Assembly: GCA_009787035.1 (NCBI GenBank)
Contig: WRGV01000098.1
Location: 1-6,615 of the forward strand
Source of the DNA: Propionibacteriaceae bacterium
GTDB lineage: Bacteria; Actinomycetota; Actinomycetes; Propionibacteriales; Propionibacteriaceae
DNA: 6,615 nt
Direction of reading: 5' to 3'
The translations under genes and the position numbers were made by a program. The notes beneath the pieces were generated by a model, which was not told where the DNA came from, did not search any database, and saw nothing but the letters and a program-made list of their open reading frames with translations. Each line of letters begins with the position of its first letter. Position 1 is the stretch's first letter. Below, piece after piece: positions 1-5,876 of this stretch.

Positions 1-692
1 TGGACGATGTCGCGCGGGTCGACGTGCCGACCGCCGATCCGTCGGTCGCCCGCCGCGACCCGTTGCGCATCCGTCGGCTGCTGGCCGCGTACGCGCGGCA
101 CGTGGCATCGAGCGCGTCCGCAGCCAAGATCGCCGCCGACACCGCCGACCGTACAGGCGCATCCATCCAGGCCAACACCGCAGCCGACTACATCGCAGCG
201 CTGCGACGCACGATGACCATCGAAGAACAGCCGAGTTGGGGCACGCATCTGCGCTCGCGAGCCATCGTGCGCCAGGCCCCGGTGCGCCACTTCGTGGACC
301 CCAGCCTGGCGGTCGCTGCGCTGGACGCCAGCCCGGCCCGACTGCTGGCCGACGTCAACACGCTGGGGCTGCTGTTCGAGTCGATGGTGGTGCGCGACTT
401 GCGGGTCTACGCGCAACCGCTAGACGGCGACGTGCTGCACTACCGTGACAGCTCCGGTCAAGAGGCCGATGCCATCGTCCAGCTTCGCGATGGACGCTGG
501 GCCGCCGTCGAAGTCAAGCTTGGCAACAGCCACGCCGACGAGGCCGCCGCGTCCCTGCATCGGCTGGTGAATGCTCTCGACACGACCAAGATCGGCGAGC
601 CGACTGCGCTGATCGTCGTCACCGCCGGACAGTACGCCTACACGCGCGATGACGGTGTCGTCGTGGTTCCGCTGAGCTGCCTGAGGGCGTAG
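1..692 (+). CDS. DUF4143-type AAA ATPase, C-terminal part (gene truncated by window start)
   Basis: This is the C-terminal ~230 residues of a predicted AAA (AAA_14) ATPase with a DUF4143 domain. The frame is open to the window edge and reads from base 3, so the GTG at 24 is an internal valine and the Walker motifs would lie upstream. The visible part starts with a helical, winged-helix-like stretch containing YIAALRRTMTIEEQPSW, then FVDPSLAVAAL, then LLFESMVVRDLRVYA. It ends in a PD-(D/E)XK-like core: HYRDSSGQEADAIVQL followed by WAAVEVKLG, so the E-x-D ... E-V-K residues are present. Family members are stand-alone ATPases common on mobile and accessory DNA; their substrate is generally unknown, and nuclease activity is inferred only from the fold. 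The TAG stop is followed after 16 bases by the end of the oppositely oriented toxin gene. Family call confident; cellular role unknown. Confidence 0.85.
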   Translation, partial: DDVARVDVPTADPSVARRDPLRIRRLLAAYARHVASSASAAKIAADTADRTGASIQANTAADYIAALRRTMTIEEQPSWGTHLRSRAIVRQAPVRHFVDPSLAVAALDASPARLLADVNTLGLLFESMVVRDLRVYAQPLDGDVLHYRDSSGQEADAIVQLRDGRWAAVEVKLGNSHADEAAASLHRLVNALDTTKIGEPTALIVVTAGQYAYTRDDGVVVVPLSCLRA

Positions 693-708
693 CGGCCCGC
701 AGCATCGC

Positions 709-1137
709 TCAGCCTCGCGGCTCGAACGGGTTGATCAGGGGCACGTCGAAGGCATCGTAGTCGCGCACGTTGCGGGTGGCCACCGTGAGCCCGTGGTAGA
801 TGGCGGTGGCGGCGATGAACGTGTCGCGGTAGTCGCGGGGGTTGGGCAGGTGCAGCGGTCCCGCGATCAAGGCGACGTCGGTGTCGACGGGGATGATGCG
901 CTCGGCGTAGGCGACCAGCACGTAATCGTGGAGCCATGATTCCAGGAGTGAGGCTTGGCGAGCGTCGCGGCGTCGCCGTGCTGCGACCCACCGAGACACC
1001 TCGGTGATCGTGACGGCCGACAGATACGTCTCGTCTTCGATCAGGTCTGCTGCCCAAGCTCGGACGCCGGCATCCATCTGGCTGACGGGTTTGCGCAGCT
1101 CGCTGAGGACGTTCGTGTCCAGCAGGAGGCCGTTCAC
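709..1137 (-). CDS. vapC: VapC-family PIN-domain ribonuclease toxin
   Basis: A 142-residue PIN-domain protein, the usual VapC length. The acidic residues expected to bind Mg2+ are in place: D7 in LLLDTNVLSE, E46 in TITEVSRW, D105 in RDTFIAATA, and the terminal TRNVRDYDAF block with N123 and D126. VapC toxins cleave specific RNAs, often tRNA or 23S rRNA, and are held inactive by the antitoxin encoded next to them; the target of this one cannot be read from sequence. The start is a GTG whose last two bases are the first two of the antitoxin's TGA stop (shared GTGA), with GAGGA six bases upstream at 1144-1148. This favours translational coupling behind the antitoxin. All catalytic positions are intact, so it is probably active. 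The FitB-like branch of the family is an alternative label. Confidence 0.92.
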   Translation of the reverse strand: MNGLLLDTNVLSELRKPVSQMDAGVRAWAADLIEDETYLSAVTITEVSRWVAARRRRDARQASLLESWLHDYVLVAYAERIIPVDTDVALIAGPLHLPNPRDYRDTFIAATAIYHGLTVATRNVRDYDAFDVPLINPFEPRG

Positions 1138-1424
1138 GCTTCATCCTCGTCATCATCGACGTCACGCAAGATGATGGAGATGCGCTCAGGCTCCCCGATC
1201 ACATCCTCGTCCCAGGGGGCATCGAAGGAGAGCGCTTCGAGAAGTGAGCGCCCCTCCTTCGGCTCGGCCAGTTCGGGGTGCCGATCCGCATCGGCCACGA
1301 TCAGCGACGGCCGTCCGCGGTTGGTGATGTGGACGAGGCCGAACTTGTGGGCGGCGCGGCTGATCGCGCTCGGATCGCGATTGAACTCCCGCGCGGTGTA
1401 TTCGGTACGCAACAGATCTGTCAT
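1134..1424 (-). CDS. vapB: Phd/YefM-like antitoxin of the VapBC module
   Basis: A 96-residue antitoxin. The N-terminal half has the Phd/YefM pattern: TAREFNRDPSAISRAAHKFG, then VHITNRGRPSLIVADAD, which form the dimeric DNA-binding part in this family. The C-terminal third is acidic and ends in DVDDDEDEA; such tails usually wrap around and block the basic active-site groove of the partner PIN toxin. I chose the ATG at 1424-1422 because a perfect GGAGG (1430-1434) sits five bases upstream. An in-frame TTG twelve bases earlier overlaps that ribosome site and is unlikely. It is the first gene of the pair and overlaps vapC by four bases. Autoregulation through the palindrome at 1440-1451 is inferred. 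The gene could be named vapB or phd; only the family is certain. Confidence 0.9.
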   Translation of the reverse strand: MTDLLRTEYTAREFNRDPSAISRAAHKFGLVHITNRGRPSLIVADADRHPELAEPKEGRSLLEALSFDAPWDEDVIGEPERISIILRDVDDDEDEA

Positions 1425-1429
1425 GGCGA

Positions 1430-1434
1430 CCTCC
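1430..1434 (-). promoter_or_regulatory. Ribosome binding site deciding the antitoxin start
   Basis: On the minus strand this reads GGAGG, five bases before the ATG at 1424. It selects that ATG over the in-frame TTG at 1436, which would overlap the site. The strong site fits the usual excess of antitoxin over toxin synthesis. Confidence 0.75.
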
Positions 1435-1439
1435 AATGA

Positions 1440-1451
1440 CGGTACGTACCG
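1440..1451. promoter_or_regulatory. Perfect 12-bp palindrome, likely toxin-antitoxin operator
   Basis: CGGTACGTACCG is its own reverse complement. It lies 15 bases upstream of the antitoxin ATG, directly beside the ribosome binding site and just downstream of a -10-like TATCAT. Phd/YefM antitoxins repress their own operon by binding palindromes at this position, alone or with toxin. Its role as operator is inferred from symmetry and location. Confidence 0.6.
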
Positions 1452-1454
1452 ACA

Positions 1455-1481
1455 ATGATATCAGCGTCGACTGCTTCGCAA
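1455..1481 (-). promoter_or_regulatory. Possible promoter of the toxin-antitoxin operon
   Basis: On the minus strand TATCAT (1455-1460) matches the -10 consensus at five of six bases. TTGCGA (1476-1481) is a four-of-six match to -35, but the spacing is only 15 bases. Transcription would start within or next to the palindrome. It would give the operon a start separate from the exporter gene ending at 1491. Weak call. Confidence 0.3.
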
Positions 1482-1490
1482 GAGCGCTAC

Positions 1491-3749
1491 TCAGTGGATG
1501 ATCTTCAGGTGGCCATAGAGCTTGCGCAACGGGCCCGGGGCCCACCAGTTCCACCTGCCGAGGATGGTCATGGTGGCCGGCACGAGCAGCATGCGGACGA
1601 GCGTCGCGTCGGTGATCACGGTGATCGCCAGGGCCACGCCGACCTCCTTGATCGCGGTCATGCGGCCGAACGTGAAGCCGATGAACACGGCCACGATGAT
1701 CGCCGCGGCGCTCGTGATGATCCGGCCCGATCGCTGCAGGCCGCGCTCGACGGCCAGATCGTTGGGCAAGCCGACATCCCAGGCCTCCTTGATGCGGGCA
1801 AGCAGGAAAACCTCGTAGTCCATGGCCAATCCGAAGCCGAAACAGATCGCACAGACCACGATGAACGTCTCCATGCCCAGCACCTGCGGCATGCCGAACC
1901 AGCCGTGCATGAAGATCGCGCTCGTCGCGCCCAGCGACGCCAGCAGCGACAGCGAGTTGATGATCAACGCCTTGATCGGAATGATCAGCGACCCGGTCAT
2001 CAGGAACAGCAACACCATGACCGCGCACACCATGATCACCAGCGCGACCGGCCCGTTGTCGATCACCGACTGGATGAAGTCGTGCTGCATCGCAGCCGGC
2101 CCGCCGACCATGATCGGATACCCGGCGTCGTACGACCGCAGCGCCGTCACCTGATCGGTGATCGCCTGGCTGACCTGGTTCGAATCGGCGATGTGCACAT
2201 TGATCACGCTGCGATCAGGATCGTCGGGCAGCGCGGCCGGAGGGCTGATGAAGTCCTGCCCCGGCAGGCTCTGCAGGTGCTGGTACAGCGCGGTGGTCTG
2301 TGCCGCCGGTGCGTCGGCCACCACGACGATCGACGCGGCCTGCGCGGCCGGATAGTCGTCCTGGATCGTGTTGTACGCCTGCGTCACCGCGTTGCCCTCG
2401 GGCATGTAGTCGGTGAACGCCGTCCGCATCGTCAGCGCGCTGATCGGGCTTGCCATGATCGCGAGCACAGCCAGCACGCACACCACGATCACCCACGGAT
2501 GCGCATGCACCCGGCGAGCCAGCCGCGAGAAGATTCCGGTGTCACTGGCCGAATCGCCCACAGCCCTGGTGATCACCCGCACGCCCGGGATGCGCGTCAG
2601 CACCGACGGATTGATCAGCACCCGATTGGCGATCATGATCAGCGCCGGCACGACCGTGATCGCCAGCAACACCGCCAGCAGCGTGACCACCATGCCGGCC
2701 ACCGAGATCGTCTGCATCATGTTGGTGTGCATCGTCAACAGCGCGGCCATCGCGCAGGCGATCGTCACCGCCGAGAACGTCACCGTCCGCCCGGCCGTCG
2801 CGACGGTGCGCTGCACGGCCTCGCCCACGATCGTCCTGGCCTGATCGCGCTCAAGCCTGGACGATCCGTCCGTCGGCAGACCCGCGGCGTCCAGGCCCGC
2901 AGCCAACTCCTCGCGGTAGCGGGACACCACCAGCAGGCCGTAGTCGATCGACAGCGCCAGGCCGATGATCGAGATGATGTTCAAGATGAACGAATCCACA
3001 GTCGTCGCGAACGTCAGCCCCCAGACCGCCCCGAGCCCCACGACGATCGAGATGATCGCGCCCACCAGCGGCAACCCGGCCGCCACGACGCCGCCGAACA
3101 CGATCAAGAGCAGCACCAACGCCACCGGCAAGCTGACCGCCTCGCCGATCACCAGATCGCCCTGCACCTGATCGACGATCGCATTGCCGATCGCCATCGT
3201 CGACACGCCCGTGGCCGATGCGCCCGGGAACTGGCTTGCCAGCGCCGTGCTGAAGCGGGCGATCACGTCCGTGGCAGCCGAATCCGCGGCGTCGCCGTCC
3301 TGCGTCGACAGGTTGGGTTTCAGGGTCAAGAAGATGAGGAAACCGTCCTGCTTCGTACTGATCATCGCCTGGGCCTGCGCCTGCGCGGCCGGATCCTGCG
3401 ACGCCAGCAGCTGGAACGGATCGACCTCCTGCGCCACGTCCTCGGACCCCGTGAAATCGGCGCGGTGATCATTCATGAACGCAGCCACCTGTTGCTGCTG
3501 CGCGGCCAGATCCACGCCCGTGACCACCACGCTGATCTGCTCGCCCGACCCGGGCGGCGTGACCGCCTCGTTGACCTCGTCAGACTGCGACCCGGACACC
3601 AGCGACATCGAATTCGACATCCGGTCGAACAGGCCGCCCTGCCCGAACCCCGCGAATGCGCCGATGCCCGCGACCACGAAGACGGCAAGCCAAGCAACCA
3701 CCGTGATCCACGGGTGGTGCGCAACGCCCCAACCCAGACGCTTGAACAT
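1491..3749 (-). CDS. MMPL-family RND transporter (putative envelope lipid or drug exporter)
   Basis: A complete 752-residue inner-membrane transporter of the MMPL branch of the RND superfamily, driven by the proton gradient. The family plan is visible twice: TM1 about 14-34, outer loop 35-200, TM2-6 about 203-373; then TM7 about 418-437, outer loop 438-563, TM8-12 about 566-727. The paired Asp-Tyr of TM4 (D269-Y270, in LSIDYGLLVVSRYREE) and TM10 (D644-Y645, in LAMDYEVFLLARIKEAW) correspond to the proton-relay pairs of MmpL proteins. The C-terminus is short, without the long cytoplasmic tail of MmpL3. The start is the ATG at 3749, with AGAGG five bases upstream (3755-3759); reading further upstream runs into the tRNA and repeats and is not real. 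No adaptor protein or TetR-type regulator lies next to it, so the substrate is unknown. GATC tetranucleotides are unusually dense here. Confidence 0.93.
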   Translation of the reverse strand: MFKRLGWGVAHHPWITVVAWLAVFVVAGIGAFAGFGQGGLFDRMSNSMSLVSGSQSDEVNEAVTPPGSGEQISVVVTGVDLAAQQQQVAAFMNDHRADFTGSEDVAQEVDPFQLLASQDPAAQAQAQAMISTKQDGFLIFLTLKPNLSTQDGDAADSAATDVIARFSTALASQFPGASATGVSTMAIGNAIVDQVQGDLVIGEAVSLPVALVLLLIVFGGVVAAGLPLVGAIISIVVGLGAVWGLTFATTVDSFILNIISIIGLALSIDYGLLVVSRYREELAAGLDAAGLPTDGSSRLERDQARTIVGEAVQRTVATAGRTVTFSAVTIACAMAALLTMHTNMMQTISVAGMVVTLLAVLLAITVVPALIMIANRVLINPSVLTRIPGVRVITRAVGDSASDTGIFSRLARRVHAHPWVIVVCVLAVLAIMASPISALTMRTAFTDYMPEGNAVTQAYNTIQDDYPAAQAASIVVVADAPAAQTTALYQHLQSLPGQDFISPPAALPDDPDRSVINVHIADSNQVSQAITDQVTALRSYDAGYPIMVGGPAAMQHDFIQSVIDNGPVALVIMVCAVMVLLFLMTGSLIIPIKALIINSLSLLASLGATSAIFMHGWFGMPQVLGMETFIVVCAICFGFGLAMDYEVFLLARIKEAWDVGLPNDLAVERGLQRSGRIITSAAAIIVAVFIGFTFGRMTAIKEVGVALAITVITDATLVRMLLVPATMTILGRWNWWAPGPLRKLYGHLKIIH

Positions 3750-3955
3750 CGCTGCCTCTGTCCGATCGCCGCCCCCGCCGACGATGCGAGGATCAGGCAG
3801 GCGGCGATCACCTTCTTTCCACGATAGCCGTTCGTGCCGGGCGAAACCTGTCCCATGCGCAGGGACGAACATCGATCTGGGACATCCGGCCCGTCCGGTT
3901 TCGCCGCGCCAGGACTTCCCGGCACAATAGTGACGGCGCCCGCATCGGCGCGCCT

Positions 3956-4028
3956 GCCCTGGTAGCTCAGCGGCCAGAGCACCCGCCTTGTAAGCGGGTG
4001 GTCGAGGGTTCGACTCCCTCCCGGGGCT
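3956..4028 (+). tRNA. tRNA-Thr, anticodon TGT
   Basis: A full cloverleaf can be folded by hand. The acceptor stem pairs 3956-3962 with 4021-4027 (one T-G pair). The D stem is GCTC/GAGC (3965-3968, 3977-3980) and the anticodon stem CCCGC/GCGGG (3982-3986, 3994-3998) around the loop CTTGTAA. The T stem is GAGGG/CCCTC (4004-4008, 4016-4020) around TTCGACT. The anticodon TGT reads ACA and related threonine codons. The discriminator is T4028 and no CCA follows, so CCA must be added enzymatically. The gene is divergent from the exporter gene and converges on manA across the 83-bp repeats. A CACAAT at 3923-3928 could be its -10, without a convincing -35. Confidence 0.96.
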
Positions 4029-4042
4029 CGTCGCTTCGACGA
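4028..4042 (+). terminator. Small hairpin directly after tRNA-Thr
   Basis: TCGTCG-CTT-CGACGA forms a six-bp stem with a three-base loop that begins at the tRNA discriminator base. It could help end or process the tRNA transcript. No T-run follows, so termination is only a guess. Ten of its bases (4033-4042) are the reverse complement of a segment inside each full 83-bp repeat downstream. Confidence 0.3.
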
Positions 4043-4047
4043 TACCT

Positions 4048-4258
4048 GCGTTGCAGCCGCCCTTGCGTGCCTCGGAGCACGCGGCGGGCATCTGCGCCTT
4101 GGTCTCGTCGAAGCTCGCTGTTCGTATGGTGCGTTGCAGCCGCCCTTGCGTGCCTCGGAGCACGCGGCGGGCGTCTGCGCCTTGGTCTCGTCGAAGCTCG
4201 CTGTTCGTATGGTGCGTTGCAGCCGCCCTTGCGTGCCTCGAAGCCTGCGCCTTGGTCT
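4048..4258. repeat. 83-bp tandem stem-loop repeat: two full copies and one truncated copy
   Basis: Copy 1 is 4048-4130 and copy 2 is 4131-4213. They differ at a single base (A4090 against G4173). Copy 3 (4214 to about 4258) starts identically, loses about 13 bases in the middle and ends after GGTCT. Each full unit can fold into a long hairpin. In copy 1 the pairs are GCAG 4053-4056 with CTGC 4092-4095, CCGCC 4057-4061 with GGCGG 4083-4087, and GCGTGC 4065-4070 with GCACGC 4077-4082, leaving a six-base loop and small bulges. The block fills the space between the convergent tRNA-Thr and manA genes, so it may terminate transcription from both sides, or it may be a REP-like dispersed element. It is not CRISPR: no unique spacers separate the copies. 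Function unknown; the repeat itself is directly seen. Confidence 0.9.
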
Positions 4259-4264
4259 TCCAGC

Positions 4265-4288
4265 CCCAGGCGACGTCCGACGTCGGGG
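4265..4288. terminator. Hairpin between the repeats and the end of manA
   Basis: CGACGT (4271-4276) pairs with ACGTCG (4280-4285) around the loop CCG, and outer CCC (4265-4267) can pair with GGG (4286-4288) across an AGG bulge. It lies 24 bases beyond the manA stop, where a terminator for the minus-strand transcript would be expected. No T-run follows on either strand, so an intrinsic terminator is possible but unproven. Confidence 0.35.
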
Positions 4289-4311
4289 CGCCCAGGCGCA
4301 GGGCGAGGCAA

Positions 4312-5508
4312 TCACACGCCGCTGGAAGCGACGAAGGCGAGGGCGGCACCGGCCAGCTGGACGGACTCGTCCGCACCGATGAAACACGCCTGGCCCTGGG
4401 TCAGGCGCAGGGTGGCCCCGTCGAACGTCCTGGCCTCGACATCGCCCTGGACGACCAGCAGGATGCGGGCGCGCTCGAAGCCCGGCAGGCGCACGGGCAG
4501 GGCCAGCGCCGGCTCGACGCGCCACAGCTGGAACTGCGGGTCGGGTGTCGGATAGTGCCAGATCGCGTCGCCGTCGGCGATCGGGGTCACCAGCGGCGCC
4601 GCGATGGCCTCGAAATTGACGCACGACGCCAGCGCGGCCGGGTCGATGTGCTTGGGCGTCAGGCCGCCGCGCAGCACGTTGTCGGAGTTGGCCATGATCT
4701 CGATGCCCATCCCGGACAGGTAGGCGTGCAGCGTGCCCGGCGCGGTGTACAGGCCGTCGCCGGGGTACAGCGTCACGTGGTTGAGCAGCAGCGCGGCCAG
4801 CAGGCTCGGGTCGCCGGGGTAGTGCTCGTCGAGCAGCACGGCCAGGCGCGCGAACCGTCCCACCTCGCCGGGATCGTCCATGTGCCGGGCGGCGGCCGCG
4901 ACGACCTCCACGAGGATGTCGCCGCGCTCGTCGGCGGGCGTGAGGCAGTCGAGGAACGTCTCGGCCAGCGCCACCTCGTGGTTGGCGCGGTGGCGCAGCG
5001 GGCCGACGACGAGGTTCAGCATGTCGGCCGGGGCGCCGAGGCCCTCGAACAGCTCCAGCGTGCGCGTGGGGTTGCGGAAGCCGGACAGGGCCTCGAACGG
5101 GCTCAGGGCGACCAGCAGCTCGGGTTTGGACGAGGCGTCGCGGAAGCTGCGCTCGGGCGCATCGAGCGGGATGCCTGCCGCGTTCTCGCGCTCGAAGCCG
5201 GCGGCGGCGTCCTCGGCGGTGGGGTGCACCTGCAGACTGAGCGGGGCATCGGCGGCGAGCACCTTCAGCAGGAACGGCAGCCGGTCGCCGAAGCGCTCGC
5301 GGGTGGCCTCGCCCAGCTCGTCCGGATGGGTGCGCAGCCATGCGTCCAGCGTCGTGTGCTCGGCATCGAGGACGGCCGGGCCCTGGGCGTGCGTGCCGAG
5401 CCAGTACTCGGCCTGGACCGAGCCGTCGCTGGGGCGGCCCAGCAGGTTCGGGATGGCCGTGGGAGACCCCCAGGCGTAGTCCTTGACGACACCGGTCAGC
5501 GGCTGCAT
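4312..5508 (-). CDS. manA: Mannose-6-phosphate isomerase, class I
   Basis: A complete 398-residue type I phosphomannose isomerase. This cytoplasmic zinc enzyme interconverts mannose-6-phosphate and fructose-6-phosphate, and so links glycolysis to GDP-mannose and mannosylated envelope glycans. The signatures run in family order: KDYAWGS at 9-15, YWLGTHAQGPA at 35-45, FLLKVLAADAPLSLQVHP at 79-96, SSKPELLVAL at 127-135, and YPGDGLYTAPGTLHAYL at 248-264. IMANSDNVLRGGLTPKHID at 271-289 contains the conserved Arg (R280). The expected zinc ligands Q93, H95, E130 and H261 are all present. A C-terminal cupin-like segment (about 340-398) completes the fold. The start is the ATG at 5508-5506, with GAGGAG five bases upstream (5514-5519); the longer in-frame reading adds 46 low-complexity residues and no family similarity. 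It is transcribed alone, converging on tRNA-Thr. Pathway use (mannose catabolism or mannose supply) cannot be decided here. Confidence 0.96.
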   Translation of the reverse strand: MQPLTGVVKDYAWGSPTAIPNLLGRPSDGSVQAEYWLGTHAQGPAVLDAEHTTLDAWLRTHPDELGEATRERFGDRLPFLLKVLAADAPLSLQVHPTAEDAAAGFERENAAGIPLDAPERSFRDASSKPELLVALSPFEALSGFRNPTRTLELFEGLGAPADMLNLVVGPLRHRANHEVALAETFLDCLTPADERGDILVEVVAAAARHMDDPGEVGRFARLAVLLDEHYPGDPSLLAALLLNHVTLYPGDGLYTAPGTLHAYLSGMGIEIMANSDNVLRGGLTPKHIDPAALASCVNFEAIAAPLVTPIADGDAIWHYPTPDPQFQLWRVEPALALPVRLPGFERARILLVVQGDVEARTFDGATLRLTQGQACFIGADESVQLAGAALAFVASSGV

Positions 5509-5536
5509 CGGCGCTCCTCGCTCAGTGATGGTGGTG

Positions 5537-5551
5537 GGCGGCGAAGCCGCC
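5537..5551. promoter_or_regulatory. Hairpin in the manA 5' leader
   Basis: GGCGGC-GAA-GCCGCC is a perfect six-bp stem with a three-base loop, starting 29 bases upstream of the manA start codon. If manA transcription begins upstream, the mRNA would carry this stem just before the ribosome site. A regulatory effect is conjecture. Confidence 0.35.
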
Positions 5552-5553
5552 GT

Positions 5554-5575
5554 GGGTGGGTGGTGGCGGGGCGGG
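5554..5575 (+). other. G-quadruplex motif upstream of manA
   Basis: The plus strand reads GGG-T-GGG, a seven-base loop TGGTGGC, then GGGG-C-GGG. This meets the usual G3+N1-7 pattern for a four-tract quadruplex. The G-rich strand is the template strand for manA. Formation in the cell is not shown, and such motifs also arise by chance in GC-rich DNA. Confidence 0.45.
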
Positions 5576-5682
5576 CCGCCGTGGTCCGTCCCCCTCTCCA
5601 GGGTATCAAAGTCGGGTGTCGGCGCCCATGTGCGCGCTCTCGGCACTGCGTCGCGGCGACCGGGGGAGCGACCCCGTAGCAG

Positions 5683-5698
5683 TCACTTCATGATGTGA
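5683..5698. promoter_or_regulatory. 16-bp interrupted dyad, possible operator
   Basis: TCAC-T-TCATGA-T-GTGA is symmetric except for the two single T positions. It marks the left edge of the lower-GC stretch between the divergent genes. The symmetry suits a dimeric repressor or activator, but no regulator gene is in view, so this is only a candidate. Confidence 0.3.
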
Positions 5699-5860
5699 GC
5701 GCCAACATTGATTCACGACAATTGGTATGCAAGAGCGTCCATAGCGAAGAGTTACGTACCTTGTCAAGGCGGGGTATTCGGGTGGATGTCAGGTTTGGGC
5801 GCGTCAGCATACTTACAAGCAATGGTCCTGGTTGCGAACAAGATAGTCGCTTCACGGTGT

Positions 5861-5876
5861 CTCGCCGCGGGGCGAG
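5861..5876 (+). promoter_or_regulatory. Hairpin in the surface-protein leader
   Basis: CTCGCC-GCGG-GGCGAG forms a perfect six-bp stem with a four-base loop, ending 77 bases upstream of the ATG at 5954. No T-run follows, so it is more likely an mRNA leader structure than a terminator. Role unknown. Confidence 0.35.

Noticed and set aside
3473..3824. Small hydrophobic leader (VIAACLILASSAGAAIG) upstream of and overlapping the MMPL start
   Set aside because: It runs out of frame into the MMPL gene with no sensible end. It is a chance frame in GC-rich DNA.
1455..3827. A 790-residue plus-strand open frame rich in His, Arg and Asp
   Set aside because: It is the antisense shadow of the MMPL gene, whose membrane segments and Asp-Tyr motifs are unmistakable. 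The plus-strand product is low complexity with no family pattern.
3956..4028. tRNA-Thr as an integration site for a mobile element
   Set aside because: I found no second copy of the tRNA 3' end in the window and no integrase next to it. Only the repeats follow.
4048..4258. CRISPR array
   Set aside because: The units are directly adjacent with no unique spacers, the unit is too long, and no cas genes are present.
3750..4376. N-terminal extension of the MMPL frame back to 4376
   Set aside because: The extension would translate through the tRNA-Thr gene and the 83-bp repeats in reverse. The ATG at 3749 has its own ribosome site and matches the family N-terminus.
5509..5646. Longer manA start at 5646
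   Set aside because: The added 46 residues are low complexity and lie over the hairpin and G-rich leader. The ATG at 5508 has a strong GAGGAG site and begins just before the conserved KDYAWGS.
4051..5679. A 542-residue plus-strand open frame opposite manA
   Set aside because: Antisense shadow of a complete phosphomannose isomerase, low complexity and beginning inside the repeats.
5751..5760. GTTACGTACC resembling the toxin-antitoxin palindrome
   Set aside because: Only eight bases match and the symmetry is lost. It is too short to claim a shared operator.
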